Positions 1 through 5,441 of a DNA stretch of 5,441 nt are shown here, piece by piece. The stretch is from Oscillospiraceae bacterium. GTDB taxonomy: Bacteria; Bacillota; Clostridia; Oscillospirales; Ruminococcaceae. The position numbers were made by a program, and so were the translations under genes. The stretch's first letter is position 1; each line of letters opens with the position of its first letter. The notes under the pieces are model-generated. The model did not search any database. It worked only from the letters and a program-made list of their open reading frames with translations, and was not told where the DNA came from. The stretch covers positions 1 to 5,441 of the forward strand of contig CAAFQL010000034.1 of assembly GCA_900765125.1 (NCBI GenBank), written 5' to 3'.

Positions 1-20
1 TTGTTTTCAGGGTATAAAAA

Positions 21-53
21 TGCACCCCTATTTTGTATCAAAATAAGGGTGCA
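21..53. repeat. Inverted repeat / hairpin with TGCACCC...GGGTGCA ends
   Basis: The arms TGCACCC (21-27) and GGGTGCA (47-53) pair perfectly. After one mismatch (28/46), TATTTTG (29-35) pairs with CAAAATA (39-45) around a TAT loop. The stem is therefore 14 pairs in a 33-nt element. On the minus strand the hairpin is followed by a run of five T (complement of 16-20), so it could terminate leftward transcription. On the plus strand no T tract follows. The outer heptamer recurs at 85-129 and 1868-1886. Confidence 0.8.
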
Positions 54-56
54 GGT

Positions 57-188
57 ATGGCAAGTAACCAAGCGAATGATACAATGCACCCTAAATTTTC
101 AGAGGCACAAAAGGGTGCAATTTGCACCCTTCTGATAAACCACAAGACTTATGAATTTTTACAAACAGCTGCTTGCAAGAATTCATAA
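57..188 (+). CDS. Doubtful 43-aa ORF, possible remnant of a phage-type HTH protein
   Basis: An ATG at 57 opens 43 codons ending in TAA at 186-188. AAGGG (45-49) lies 7 nt upstream as a possible ribosome binding site. The stretch KFSEAQKGAICTLLINHKTY loosely recalls the start of small phage-type helix-turn-helix proteins, which carry a 'QKxAIxALLxxxT' pattern before the recognition helices. The frame stops where such a domain would only be beginning, so if real it is a truncated fragment. Against it, the ORF is overlapped by two strong inverted repeats (111-131 and 142-195) that explain the sequence without coding. I cannot confirm the similarity and consider it more likely non-coding. Confidence 0.2.
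   Translation: MASNQANDTMHPKFSEAQKGAICTLLINHKTYEFLQTAACKNS
85..131. repeat. Second TGCACCC palindrome cluster
   Basis: Positions 111-120 and 122-131 are perfect 10-nt inverted arms (AAGGGTGCAA and TTGCACCCTT) around a single T at 121. A further TGCACCC at 85-91 can pair instead with GGGTGCA at 113-119, or with GGGTGCA at 47-53 of the preceding hairpin. Mutually exclusive foldings are thus possible. With a one-base centre the 111-131 unit is more natural as a DNA palindrome bound by a dimeric protein than as an RNA hairpin. No T-rich tail follows on the plus strand. Confidence 0.75.
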
Positions 189-195
189 ATCTTGT
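142..195. repeat. Long imperfect inverted repeat (23-nt arms, 8-nt loop)
   Basis: The arms 142-164 and 173-195 pair at 20 of 23 positions plus one G-T wobble (158/179). The mismatches are at 148/189 and 161/176, and the loop is ACAGCTGC (165-172). This is the longest inverted repeat I see in the window. It lies between the TGCACCC palindromes and the promoter of the ATPase gene. No T tract follows on either side, so it is a poor intrinsic terminator. It could be an operator, a structured RNA, or a mobile-element end. Confidence 0.75.
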
Positions 196-241
196 AAACC
201 CTACTCCATCTCACATTTTAATGTATCGAAAGAAATTGTAG

Positions 242-270
242 TTGCTTTTTCACTGCGGATATGGTATACT
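242..270 (+). promoter_or_regulatory. Sigma-A type promoter with extended -10 for the ATPase-nuclease gene
   Basis: TTGCTT (242-247) and TATACT (265-270) are separated by exactly 17 nt. TG at 262-263 gives an extended -10 (TGGTATACT). Transcription should start near 277, leaving a leader of only about 20 nt before the ATG at 299. The gene therefore appears to be transcribed from its own promoter rather than by read-through. The inverted repeats end 46 nt upstream of the -35 box. Confidence 0.75.
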
Positions 271-298
271 AAAATAAAAGGAATGTGAGGTGAGCATT

Positions 299-1849
299 AT
301 GGAACGCTCTTTTAATATCACGGGAGCCTGCAATCCACAGGAACATTACATGGTCAATCTGGACAGCAGACTTTCAAATATCAAAAAAATGGTGGATTCC
401 GGAAAGTATTTTGTTATCAATCGTGGCAGACAATATGGAAAAACGACTACTCTAAAAGCTTTGGAACAATATTTAAGTGAGAATTATATTGTTGTAAGAA
501 TGGATTTTCAATTTTTAGACGCAGATGATTTTGAGAATGCAAAAACATTTGTAAAAGCTTTTGCAAGGGAACTGTATTTTAATAAAACATATCATCCCTA
601 TATGAACGAAGAAATCTTATCAGAAATCAAGGAATTAAGAAAAAGCGGCTCTGCATTGTCTGATTTGTTCATTTGTCTAAGTGAATGGTGCCTTGATGCA
701 AAATATCCTATTGTATTGATAATTGACGAGGTGGATAACGCCTCCAATAATCAAGTTTTTCTTGACTTTTTAGCACAACTAAGAGGATATTATTTAAATC
801 GCACACAACGTCCTACTTTCCAATCCGTCATTCTCGCCGGAGTACATGATATTCGAAATCTTCGTCAAAAAATCCGTTCTGATACAGAACACAAGCACAA
901 CAGTCCTTGGAATATCGCTTCATCGTTTGATATTGATATGAGTTTTTCACCTAATGACATTGCCAATATGCTGGAGCAGTATGAAAATGATCATCATACA
1001 GGAATGAACATTGCAGATATTTCACAACTGATTTATGATTATACATCCGGTTATCCTGTTCTGGTGTCGAGTATCTGCAAGCTGATAGATGAGAAGAATC
1101 GAGATTGGACAAAAAATGCTGTTGCCATATCCGCAAAGGAATTGATGACAGAGAAAATACCATTGATCGAATCACTTATCAATAAACTGGAAGACAACGA
1201 AAATCTCAGAAAGATGCTGCATTCTATGTTGTTTCACGGAAGAAAGTATTTGTACAATGCTTATGACTCTGTCATCGGAGATGCTGTCATGTATGGTTTT
1301 GTGAAAAATCAGGAAGGCAGTACTGTGATAGCAAATCGAATCTTTGAAACTGTGATTTACGACTGGTTCATTTCACTTGAAACTACAGACAGTCAGATTT
1401 TTGCAGAAGGAGTCAATGATAAATCCCAGTTCATATCAAGTGGCGGGCTGAACATGGAACTTATCCTCGAAAAGTTCATTTTGCACTTCAACGATATTTA
1501 CGGTTCACAGCCTGACAAATTCAAGGAAAATGACGGCAGAAAGCTGTTTCTCCTTTATCTCCGACCAATTATCAACGGCACAGGAAATTATTATATCGAA
1601 GCACAAACCCGTGACCAAAGACGTACAGATGTTATCGTTGACTATCTCGGAAAACAGTATATTATTGAACTGAAAATCTGGCACGGTGATGAATATAACA
1701 CGCAGGGAGAAAAGCAATTGTCCGAATATCTGGACTATTATCACATCGACAAAGGCTACTTACTTAGCTTCAATTTTAACAAAAATAAACAAAGCGGTAT
1801 GCACACCATCGAACTGAACGGCAGAACCATTGTGGAGGCTGTTGTATAA
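299..1849 (+). CDS. AAA-like P-loop ATPase with C-terminal PD-(D/E)XK nuclease-like domain
   Basis: The product is 516 aa from ATG 299, preceded by GAGGTGA (287-293) at 5 nt. An in-frame GTG at 290 would add 3 residues. I prefer the ATG because the predicted transcript begins near 277, leaving the GTG's AAAGGAA (277-283) at the extreme 5' end. Numbered from the ATG, a P-loop GRQYGKTT lies at 43-50 (Lys48, Thr49). It lacks the usual first glycine, having Arg42 there, as is common in clostridial 'RQYGKTT' ATPases. Walker B is LIIDEVD (140-146; Asp143, Glu144), and ILAGVHD further on is a possible sensor region. The C-terminal part shows a PD-(D/E)XK pattern: Glu434 in YYIEAQ, Asp444 in RRTDVIVDY, Glu457 and Lys459 in IIELK, and Gln473 in GEKQL. 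No signal peptide or membrane segment is seen. This architecture is common, often multicopy, in clostridia and Bacteroidetes as uncharacterised 'ATP-binding proteins'. A role in DNA processing, mobility or defence is inference. Both domains look intact. The gene is framed by TGCACCC palindromes and converges on the recombinase operon. Confidence 0.88.
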   Translation: MERSFNITGACNPQEHYMVNLDSRLSNIKKMVDSGKYFVINRGRQYGKTTTLKALEQYLSENYIVVRMDFQFLDADDFENAKTFVKAFARELYFNKTYHPYMNEEILSEIKELRKSGSALSDLFICLSEWCLDAKYPIVLIIDEVDNASNNQVFLDFLAQLRGYYLNRTQRPTFQSVILAGVHDIRNLRQKIRSDTEHKHNSPWNIASSFDIDMSFSPNDIANMLEQYENDHHTGMNIADISQLIYDYTSGYPVLVSSICKLIDEKNRDWTKNAVAISAKELMTEKIPLIESLINKLEDNENLRKMLHSMLFHGRKYLYNAYDSVIGDAVMYGFVKNQEGSTVIANRIFETVIYDWFISLETTDSQIFAEGVNDKSQFISSGGLNMELILEKFILHFNDIYGSQPDKFKENDGRKLFLLYLRPIINGTGNYYIEAQTRDQRRTDVIVDYLGKQYIIELKIWHGDEYNTQGEKQLSEYLDYYHIDKGYLLSFNFNKNKQSGMHTIELNGRTIVEAVV

Positions 1850-1947
1850 TTCCAAATAATATGAAAATGCACCCTTTTTGGGTGCATTTTTGCAATCATC
1901 TATCTTCAGACTTTTCAGCAGTCGGATGCTTCACTATTGAATATAAG
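1850..1947. other. Convergent intergenic gap, candidate element boundary
   Basis: These 98 nt separate the ATPase stop codon from the last recombinase stop codon. Apart from the terminator I see no gene here. Serine integrase genes often lie next to the attachment site of their element, so an att core could lie in 1892-1947. No duplicated core can be identified within this window, so this is inference from gene order only. Confidence 0.25.
1864..1891. terminator. Bidirectional intrinsic terminator built on the TGCACCC/GGGTGCA palindrome
   Basis: AAAATGCACCC (1864-1874) and GGGTGCATTTT (1880-1890) form a perfect 11-bp stem around TTTTT. On the plus strand the stem runs into TTTTT (1887-1891), 14 nt after the ATPase stop codon. 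On the minus strand the complement of AAAA gives a TTTT tail, 57 nt beyond the recombinase stop codon. It therefore suits both convergent genes. Its heptamer is the same one that makes the palindromes at 21-131. Confidence 0.85.
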
Positions 1948-3528
1948 CTATATCTTAATCTCCGTTCCATCCTTAAAAGCAAACAACAATCTGCCATCCT
2001 GAAACACTGTTACTTTATCGACTGCTGCTATCCAAAATTGTTCATCGAACTCTGTAAGCAGTTCTTTGCACTTGGAAAGTTCCAAAATAAACCCTCCAAT
2101 CAAATCACGCTTAGCAAGACGCTCTTCTTTCTGTTTCTGCAATGAAAGCGATTTCTTTTGCAGTTTCTCATAACGTTCTACCAGTGCGTTATAATGCGTA
2201 TTGTATTCATCCTGATTCTGAGCAGTTTGGCTATTTTCCATAATGTATTTTCGTGTCAGTTCCGAAACAACTTCCGTTTCCTGCAAAACTGCCTGCTGCT
2301 TTTCATCTATTTCCGTACAATCCGTAAGCAGATTCTGCATCATTCGGCAATTTTCAAGAACCTCATCACGATTTTCAAAAAGCTGATTACAAGCAGAAAG
2401 GAATTTTTCCTTAATAACATCTTCATATAAATGCGGTGTGCTGCACTTGCACACGCCATTAAATTTATGATTACATCGCCATATCACTCGACGATATTTG
2501 CTTGTAGAATGCCATACTTTTGAACCGTAAAAGTTCCCACAGTCACCGCATACAATTCTTGCTGCAAAAATACTCTTGCTGTTGTACTGTTTGCCCAGAG
2601 ATTTTCTGCGTAGAATTTCTGCCTGAACCAGTTCAAATTCATCCGGTGGAATAATCGCATCGTGACTTTGTTCAATGTAATACTGTGGTATTTCACCCTC
2701 GTTGATTTTTCTTTTCTTGGTAAGAAAATCTACAGTAAACTGCTTTTGCAACAGGGCTGAACCCTTGTATTTTTCATTGGTCAGAATGCTTTCAATGGTA
2801 GATGACTGCCATTTTATCTTTCCGGCAGGTGTTGGAATTCCCTTGTCGGTCAACATTTTTCCAATACGATACGGTGTCATGCCATTTATAAAACTTCGAT
2901 AAATCAATCTAACGATTTCAGCTTCTTCCGGCACAATTTCAGGCAAGCCATCATCACCTTTTTTGTAGCCAAGAAAATGCTTGTAAGGCAGCGATACTTT
3001 GCCGTCAGCAAAACGTTTTCTCTGTCCCCATGTAACATTTTCTGATATGGAACGGGATTCTTCCTGAGCAAGCGAACTCATAATTGTGATAAGCAATTCG
3101 CCCTTAGAATCCAGAGTATAAATATTCTCCTTTTCAAAGTAGACCTCTATCCCTTTTTCTTTCAGCTTACGCACTGTGGTGAGAGAATCCACGGTGTTTC
3201 GAGCGAAGCGGCTCACGCTCTTGGTCACAATCAAATCAATTTTTCCCGAAAGAGCATCCGAAATCATGCGATTAAAAGCATCACGATGTTTTGTATTTGT
3301 TGCACTGATTCCTTCATCAGCGTATAATCCGGCGTATTCCCATGCCGGATTTCTTTGTATGTAGTTTGTATAATAATCAACTTGTGCCTCATAAGAAGTA
3401 AGCTGTTCCTCGCTGTCTGTAGAAACTCTTGCATAAGCTGCGACTCTGCGTTTTCTGGTACTTGCTTTCGGAAGACGTGTCACCATATTCATAGTTGGCG
3501 GAATAATTCTTACTGCTCTTTCGGACAT
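1948..3528 (-). CDS. Large serine recombinase (site-specific integrase), 526 aa, coiled-coil type
   Basis: The gene encodes a cytoplasmic serine recombinase that cuts and rejoins DNA at attachment sites through a covalent phosphoserine. The resolvase domain covers about 27-175, with catalytic Ser36 in YARVST, Arg34 beside it, Arg107 and Arg110 in SRFARN, and the helix motif QEESRSISEN at 155-164. The recombinase DNA-binding domain follows at about 185-308 (motifs GYKKGDDG, PEEAEIV, NEKYKG). A zinc ribbon comes next, with Cys327, Cys330, Cys352 and Cys360 or Cys362. A long Glu/Lys/Gln-rich coiled-coil stretch lies at about 370-480, before a complete C-terminus. Length and domain order are normal for large serine integrases. 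The ATG at 3528 has AAAGGAG (3538-3544) 9 nt upstream, inside the end of the preceding recombinase gene. The two genes overlap by 19 nt, implying translational coupling. It is the last gene of the operon and runs into the bidirectional terminator. The target site cannot be told from sequence. Confidence 0.95.
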   Translation of the reverse strand: MSERAVRIIPPTMNMVTRLPKASTRKRRVAAYARVSTDSEEQLTSYEAQVDYYTNYIQRNPAWEYAGLYADEGISATNTKHRDAFNRMISDALSGKIDLIVTKSVSRFARNTVDSLTTVRKLKEKGIEVYFEKENIYTLDSKGELLITIMSSLAQEESRSISENVTWGQRKRFADGKVSLPYKHFLGYKKGDDGLPEIVPEEAEIVRLIYRSFINGMTPYRIGKMLTDKGIPTPAGKIKWQSSTIESILTNEKYKGSALLQKQFTVDFLTKKRKINEGEIPQYYIEQSHDAIIPPDEFELVQAEILRRKSLGKQYNSKSIFAARIVCGDCGNFYGSKVWHSTSKYRRVIWRCNHKFNGVCKCSTPHLYEDVIKEKFLSACNQLFENRDEVLENCRMMQNLLTDCTEIDEKQQAVLQETEVVSELTRKYIMENSQTAQNQDEYNTHYNALVERYEKLQKKSLSLQKQKEERLAKRDLIGGFILELSKCKELLTEFDEQFWIAAVDKVTVFQDGRLLFAFKDGTEIKI

Positions 3529-4820
3529 GACATTTTTCTCCTTTCACCTGCTTTTTCTCGCATTTCATCTGTCCAGCTTTCAGAACGTGAACGGTCTTTC
3601 CAGTTTGCAGAAATTTCATGCCCGTCATGTAAAACAAAAATCAGTTCATTTGGTGCAGGAACAAGGATTTTTTCAATTTCATTCTCAAAAATATTCGCAT
3701 CAAATTCTGAAATATTAAGAGCCTCACAGCATACTGAAATCAACGTATTTTCAGGAATTTGCTTTGCTGTAGGACAGTACTTTTTTCCCTTTGTGTTGTA
3801 AGTCGCACAAATCCAAACGATACCAGTCGTAGTCGTTTTTCTGCGATAATTTTTACCACAGCATTGGCACTGAATTTTGCCTGTAAACGGATAAACAGCA
3901 GTTGTTGGCTTTATCGAAGAAAAATGTTCTTTCTGCTTCTGCAAACGTTTCTGAACAGCATCAAAAATGTGTTTTTCAATAATTGCCGGATGAGATTCAT
4001 CAATAATATATTTTTGTAGCTGACCCTCATTTGTCATTTTACGCTTTGTAATGTGATTTTCGGAATAGAATTTCTGCAAAATCATCGTACCCGTATATTT
4101 CTCATTTTTTAGAATACGCAATACACTTTCCGGACCCCACTGATTGCCGTTCTTAGTCAGCACTCCTTGCTCATTCAGTTGATTCGCAATCGCAAGTTTC
4201 CCCATTCCCGACAGATAACTGTTGAAAATCAACTTTACAATTTCAGCTTCTTCCGGAATGATTTCAAGACTGCCCTCTGATGTTCTGCGATAGCCAAGCA
4301 TAACAATGCCACCGATTTTTCCCTGTTCAAAATCTCTGCGCATCTGCCATTTTTTATTCTCACTGGCAGAATAACTTTCTTCTTGGGCGTATGATGCAAG
4401 AATGGATAACATCAGTTCACCGTCTGAAGAAAGGCTGTGAATGTTCTGTTCTTCAAATAGCACATCAACGCCTAAATCTTTCAATTCACGCACTGTTTCC
4501 AGAAGCGTGACTGTATTTCTTGCGAATCTTGAAATTGATTTTGTGATAATCAAGTCCAGATTTCCGGCACGGCATTCTGCAAGCATTTTCTGAAAGTTTT
4601 CACGGCTGTCTTTTGTTCCGGTCAAGGCTTCATCGGCATATACTCCGCAGTAAAGCCAGCCACGATGTTTCTGAATCAAATCACTGTAATAACTGACTTG
4701 TGCAGACAATGAATGCAGCATTGCATCCTTGCCGTTTGAAACTCGTGCATACGCTGCTACACGTTTCAATTTCGGCTGTTTTGGCATAGAAAACTGCACT
4801 TTTTGTATCACTCGTTCCAT
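3510..4820 (-). CDS. Serine recombinase, 436 aa, short form without the long coiled coil
   Basis: This is the second serine recombinase of the pair. The resolvase domain spans about 18-165, with catalytic Ser28 in YARVSNG, Arg26, and Arg98 and Arg101 in SRFARN; the helix motif is QEESYSASEN at 146-155. The recombinase domain is at about 175-295 (LGYRRTSEG, PEEAEIV, NEKYTG). A zinc ribbon follows with Cys318, Cys321, Cys338 and Cys349. The sequence then goes almost directly to the C-terminal strand region (LIFVLHDGHE), so the long helical insertion of its neighbour is missing. The C-terminus (RSRSESW, DEMREKAGER) is basic and appears complete. The ATG at 4820 has AAAGGAG (4829-4835) at 8 nt. 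It starts 27 nt after the SHOCT-like gene and overlaps the next recombinase by 19 nt. The catalytic residues are intact, so it is probably active rather than a relic. It could act as a heteromeric partner of the 526-aa protein. Confidence 0.93.
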   Translation of the reverse strand: MERVIQKVQFSMPKQPKLKRVAAYARVSNGKDAMLHSLSAQVSYYSDLIQKHRGWLYCGVYADEALTGTKDSRENFQKMLAECRAGNLDLIITKSISRFARNTVTLLETVRELKDLGVDVLFEEQNIHSLSSDGELMLSILASYAQEESYSASENKKWQMRRDFEQGKIGGIVMLGYRRTSEGSLEIIPEEAEIVKLIFNSYLSGMGKLAIANQLNEQGVLTKNGNQWGPESVLRILKNEKYTGTMILQKFYSENHITKRKMTNEGQLQKYIIDESHPAIIEKHIFDAVQKRLQKQKEHFSSIKPTTAVYPFTGKIQCQCCGKNYRRKTTTTGIVWICATYNTKGKKYCPTAKQIPENTLISVCCEALNISEFDANIFENEIEKILVPAPNELIFVLHDGHEISANWKDRSRSESWTDEMREKAGERRKMSCPKEQ

Positions 4821-4847
4821 GACACCATCTCCTTTCGTGATGACATA

Positions 4848-5030
4848 TTACCTCTTATTGACCGAACAGTCAAGGAATATACTACACGAATTTAAGCCGT
4901 ATTTTTCGGCGAGCATTGTATTCATTTTCTGGTACTCTTCCTCTGAAACAATGCCGAACTGAACCCACTTTTCCAGAATACGAATCATCATTTTATACAT
5001 CATGATATTGTGATATTTTTCTTTTTGCAT
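4848..5030 (-). CDS. Small SHOCT-like protein of the recombinase operon
   Basis: The product is 60 aa from ATG 5030, chosen because GGAGG (5038-5042) lies 7 nt upstream. The frame can be extended to an upstream Met at 5075, but that start lies well inside the preceding gene without such a site. The core at about 16-46 (RILEKWVQFGIVSEEEYQKM, ending in AEKYGL) matches the SHOCT pattern: a helix, a turn with Gly-Ile-(Val/Thr)-x-Glu-Glu-(Glu/Leu), then a second helix. The N-terminus is rich in Met and Lys. No cysteine pair or membrane segment is apparent. Proteins of this type commonly precede paired serine recombinase genes in clostridial elements, but their function is not established. It overlaps the preceding gene by 31 nt, so translation is probably coupled. 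A role as recombinase cofactor is inference. Confidence 0.8.
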   Translation of the reverse strand: MQKEKYHNIMMYKMMIRILEKWVQFGIVSEEEYQKMNTMLAEKYGLNSCSIFLDCSVNKR

Positions 5031-5425
5031 AGCGATACCTCCGACTTGGATTTTCCATAACAAACACGGGAGCAATATTTACGATTTGCGGACGCATAGG
5101 CAAGAAATACATTTTTGCATATCGGGCATACGATGCTCTGACCGGATTTTATATGCAACTTTTCAGGATGACTGTTCCACCATTTCATACGGCATTTATC
5201 AGAGCAGAATTTCTTTAATTTACGATGCGGAGTTTGTTTCACTTCCATTCCGCACTGACGACAGAAATATTTCTCAGAAACAGCTTGTTTTCTTCCGCCT
5301 AACTGATTTCTTTGACAATATGATTTTACAGTATTTACTGATAATTGCAGCTGCTTTGCCACTTGTTCATATGTCATTCCCTGCATACGAAGCTGAGCGA
5401 TTTTGTCTTTTTGTTTTGCATCCAT
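5000..5425 (-). CDS. HTH plus double zinc-finger protein of the recombinase operon
   Basis: The product is 141 aa from ATG 5425; GGAGG (5434-5438) at 8 nt fixes this start over an in-frame TTG at 5440. Residues 5-45 form a helix-turn-helix resembling sigma-70 region 4 or transposase HTHs (IAQLRMQGMTYEQVA, LSVNTVKSYCQRN). Two similar zinc fingers follow: Cys55, Cys58, Cys74, Cys78 and Cys100, Cys103, Cys118, Cys122. Each is C-x2-C, 14-15 residues, then (F/Y)CS-x2-C, suggesting internal duplication. The stretch between C78 and C100 has a WW pair (82-83). Similar proteins, often automatically labelled 'RNA polymerase sigma-70 subunit', accompany serine recombinases in clostridia. The missing sigma region 2 makes a true sigma factor unlikely. 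A DNA-binding regulator or recombination accessory factor is my inference. Its stop codon lies 31 nt inside the SHOCT-like gene. It is complete, but its promoter lies outside the window. Confidence 0.85.
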   Translation of the reverse strand: MDAKQKDKIAQLRMQGMTYEQVAKQLQLSVNTVKSYCQRNQLGGRKQAVSEKYFCRQCGMEVKQTPHRKLKKFCSDKCRMKWWNSHPEKLHIKSGQSIVCPICKNVFLAYASANRKYCSRVCYGKSKSEVSLCKKKNITIS

Positions 5426-5433
5426 ATATATTG

Positions 5434-5438
5434 CCTCC
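5434..5438 (-). promoter_or_regulatory. Ribosome binding site of the HTH/zinc-finger gene at the window edge
   Basis: GGAGG on the minus strand lies 8 nt before ATG 5425. It decides against the in-frame TTG at 5440, which precedes or overlaps this site. Anything upstream, including the operon promoter, is outside the window. Confidence 0.8.
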
Positions 5439-5441
5439 AAA

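Noticed and set aside
21..131. CRISPR-like array from repeated TGCACCC units
   Set aside because: The repeats are only 7-10 nt, alternate in orientation and are unevenly spaced, and no cas genes are present.
290..298. GTG start for the ATPase-nuclease
   Set aside because: It is possible, but the promoter places the transcript start near 277, leaving its ribosome site at the RNA end. ATG 299 has GAGGTGA at a normal distance.
1861..2145. 94-aa plus-strand ORF starting at the terminator
   Set aside because: It begins in the terminator hairpin and runs antisense through the end of the 526-aa recombinase; there is no ribosome binding site and the composition is not protein-like.
3355..3801. 148-aa plus-strand ORF across the junction of the two recombinases
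   Set aside because: It lies antisense to two well-supported genes, is rich in Cys, Ser and Phe as expected of a shadow frame, and shows no recognisable domain.
2915..4256. Shared 17-nt repeat in the two recombinase genes as a recombination site
   Set aside because: It encodes the conserved PEEAEI motif in the same frame of both proteins, so common ancestry of the genes explains it.
5031..5075. Longer 75-aa form of the SHOCT-like protein
   Set aside because: The upstream Met lies inside the HTH/zinc-finger gene without a good ribosome binding site, while the internal ATG at 5030 has GGAGG at 7 nt.

Overview
The window looks like an accessory region of a low-GC Gram-positive gut-type clostridium (Ruminococcus/Oscillospiraceae-like). 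This is inferred from AT-rich sequence, strong AGGAGG-type ribosome binding sites, and protein families I know mainly from clostridial mobile elements. The genus cannot be fixed from sequence alone.

Layout. Positions 1-289 hold a dense cluster of inverted repeats (21-53, 111-131, 142-195) and then a good extended -10 promoter. Positions 299-1849 (+) encode one protein with an N-terminal AAA-like P-loop ATPase and a C-terminal PD-(D/E)XK nuclease-like domain. Positions 1850-1947 are a convergent intergenic gap with a bidirectional hairpin terminator. From 5425 down to 1948 (-) lies a tightly packed four-gene operon, read right to left: an HTH plus double zinc-finger protein, a 60-aa SHOCT-like protein, a 436-aa serine recombinase and a 526-aa large serine recombinase. 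The operon promoter lies beyond the right edge; the first ribosome binding site sits at the very end of the window.

How the parts may work together. The minus-strand operon is a recombination module. Both recombinases keep the catalytic serine and the surrounding arginines. They differ in their C-terminal parts, only one having a long coiled coil, which suggests division of labour. The two small upstream proteins are candidate DNA-binding or directionality partners, but that is inference. The ATPase-nuclease gene has its own promoter and converges on the module. It may be cargo of the same element, host sequence next to the insertion, or a separate mobile cassette.

The most unusual signal is the heptamer TGCACCC/GGGTGCA. 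It occurs seven times in the window, always as palindrome arms and only immediately before and after the ATPase-nuclease gene. A near-perfect 15-nt direct repeat (13-27 and 1860-1874) frames the same gene. This suggests that the gene and its palindromes form a unit.
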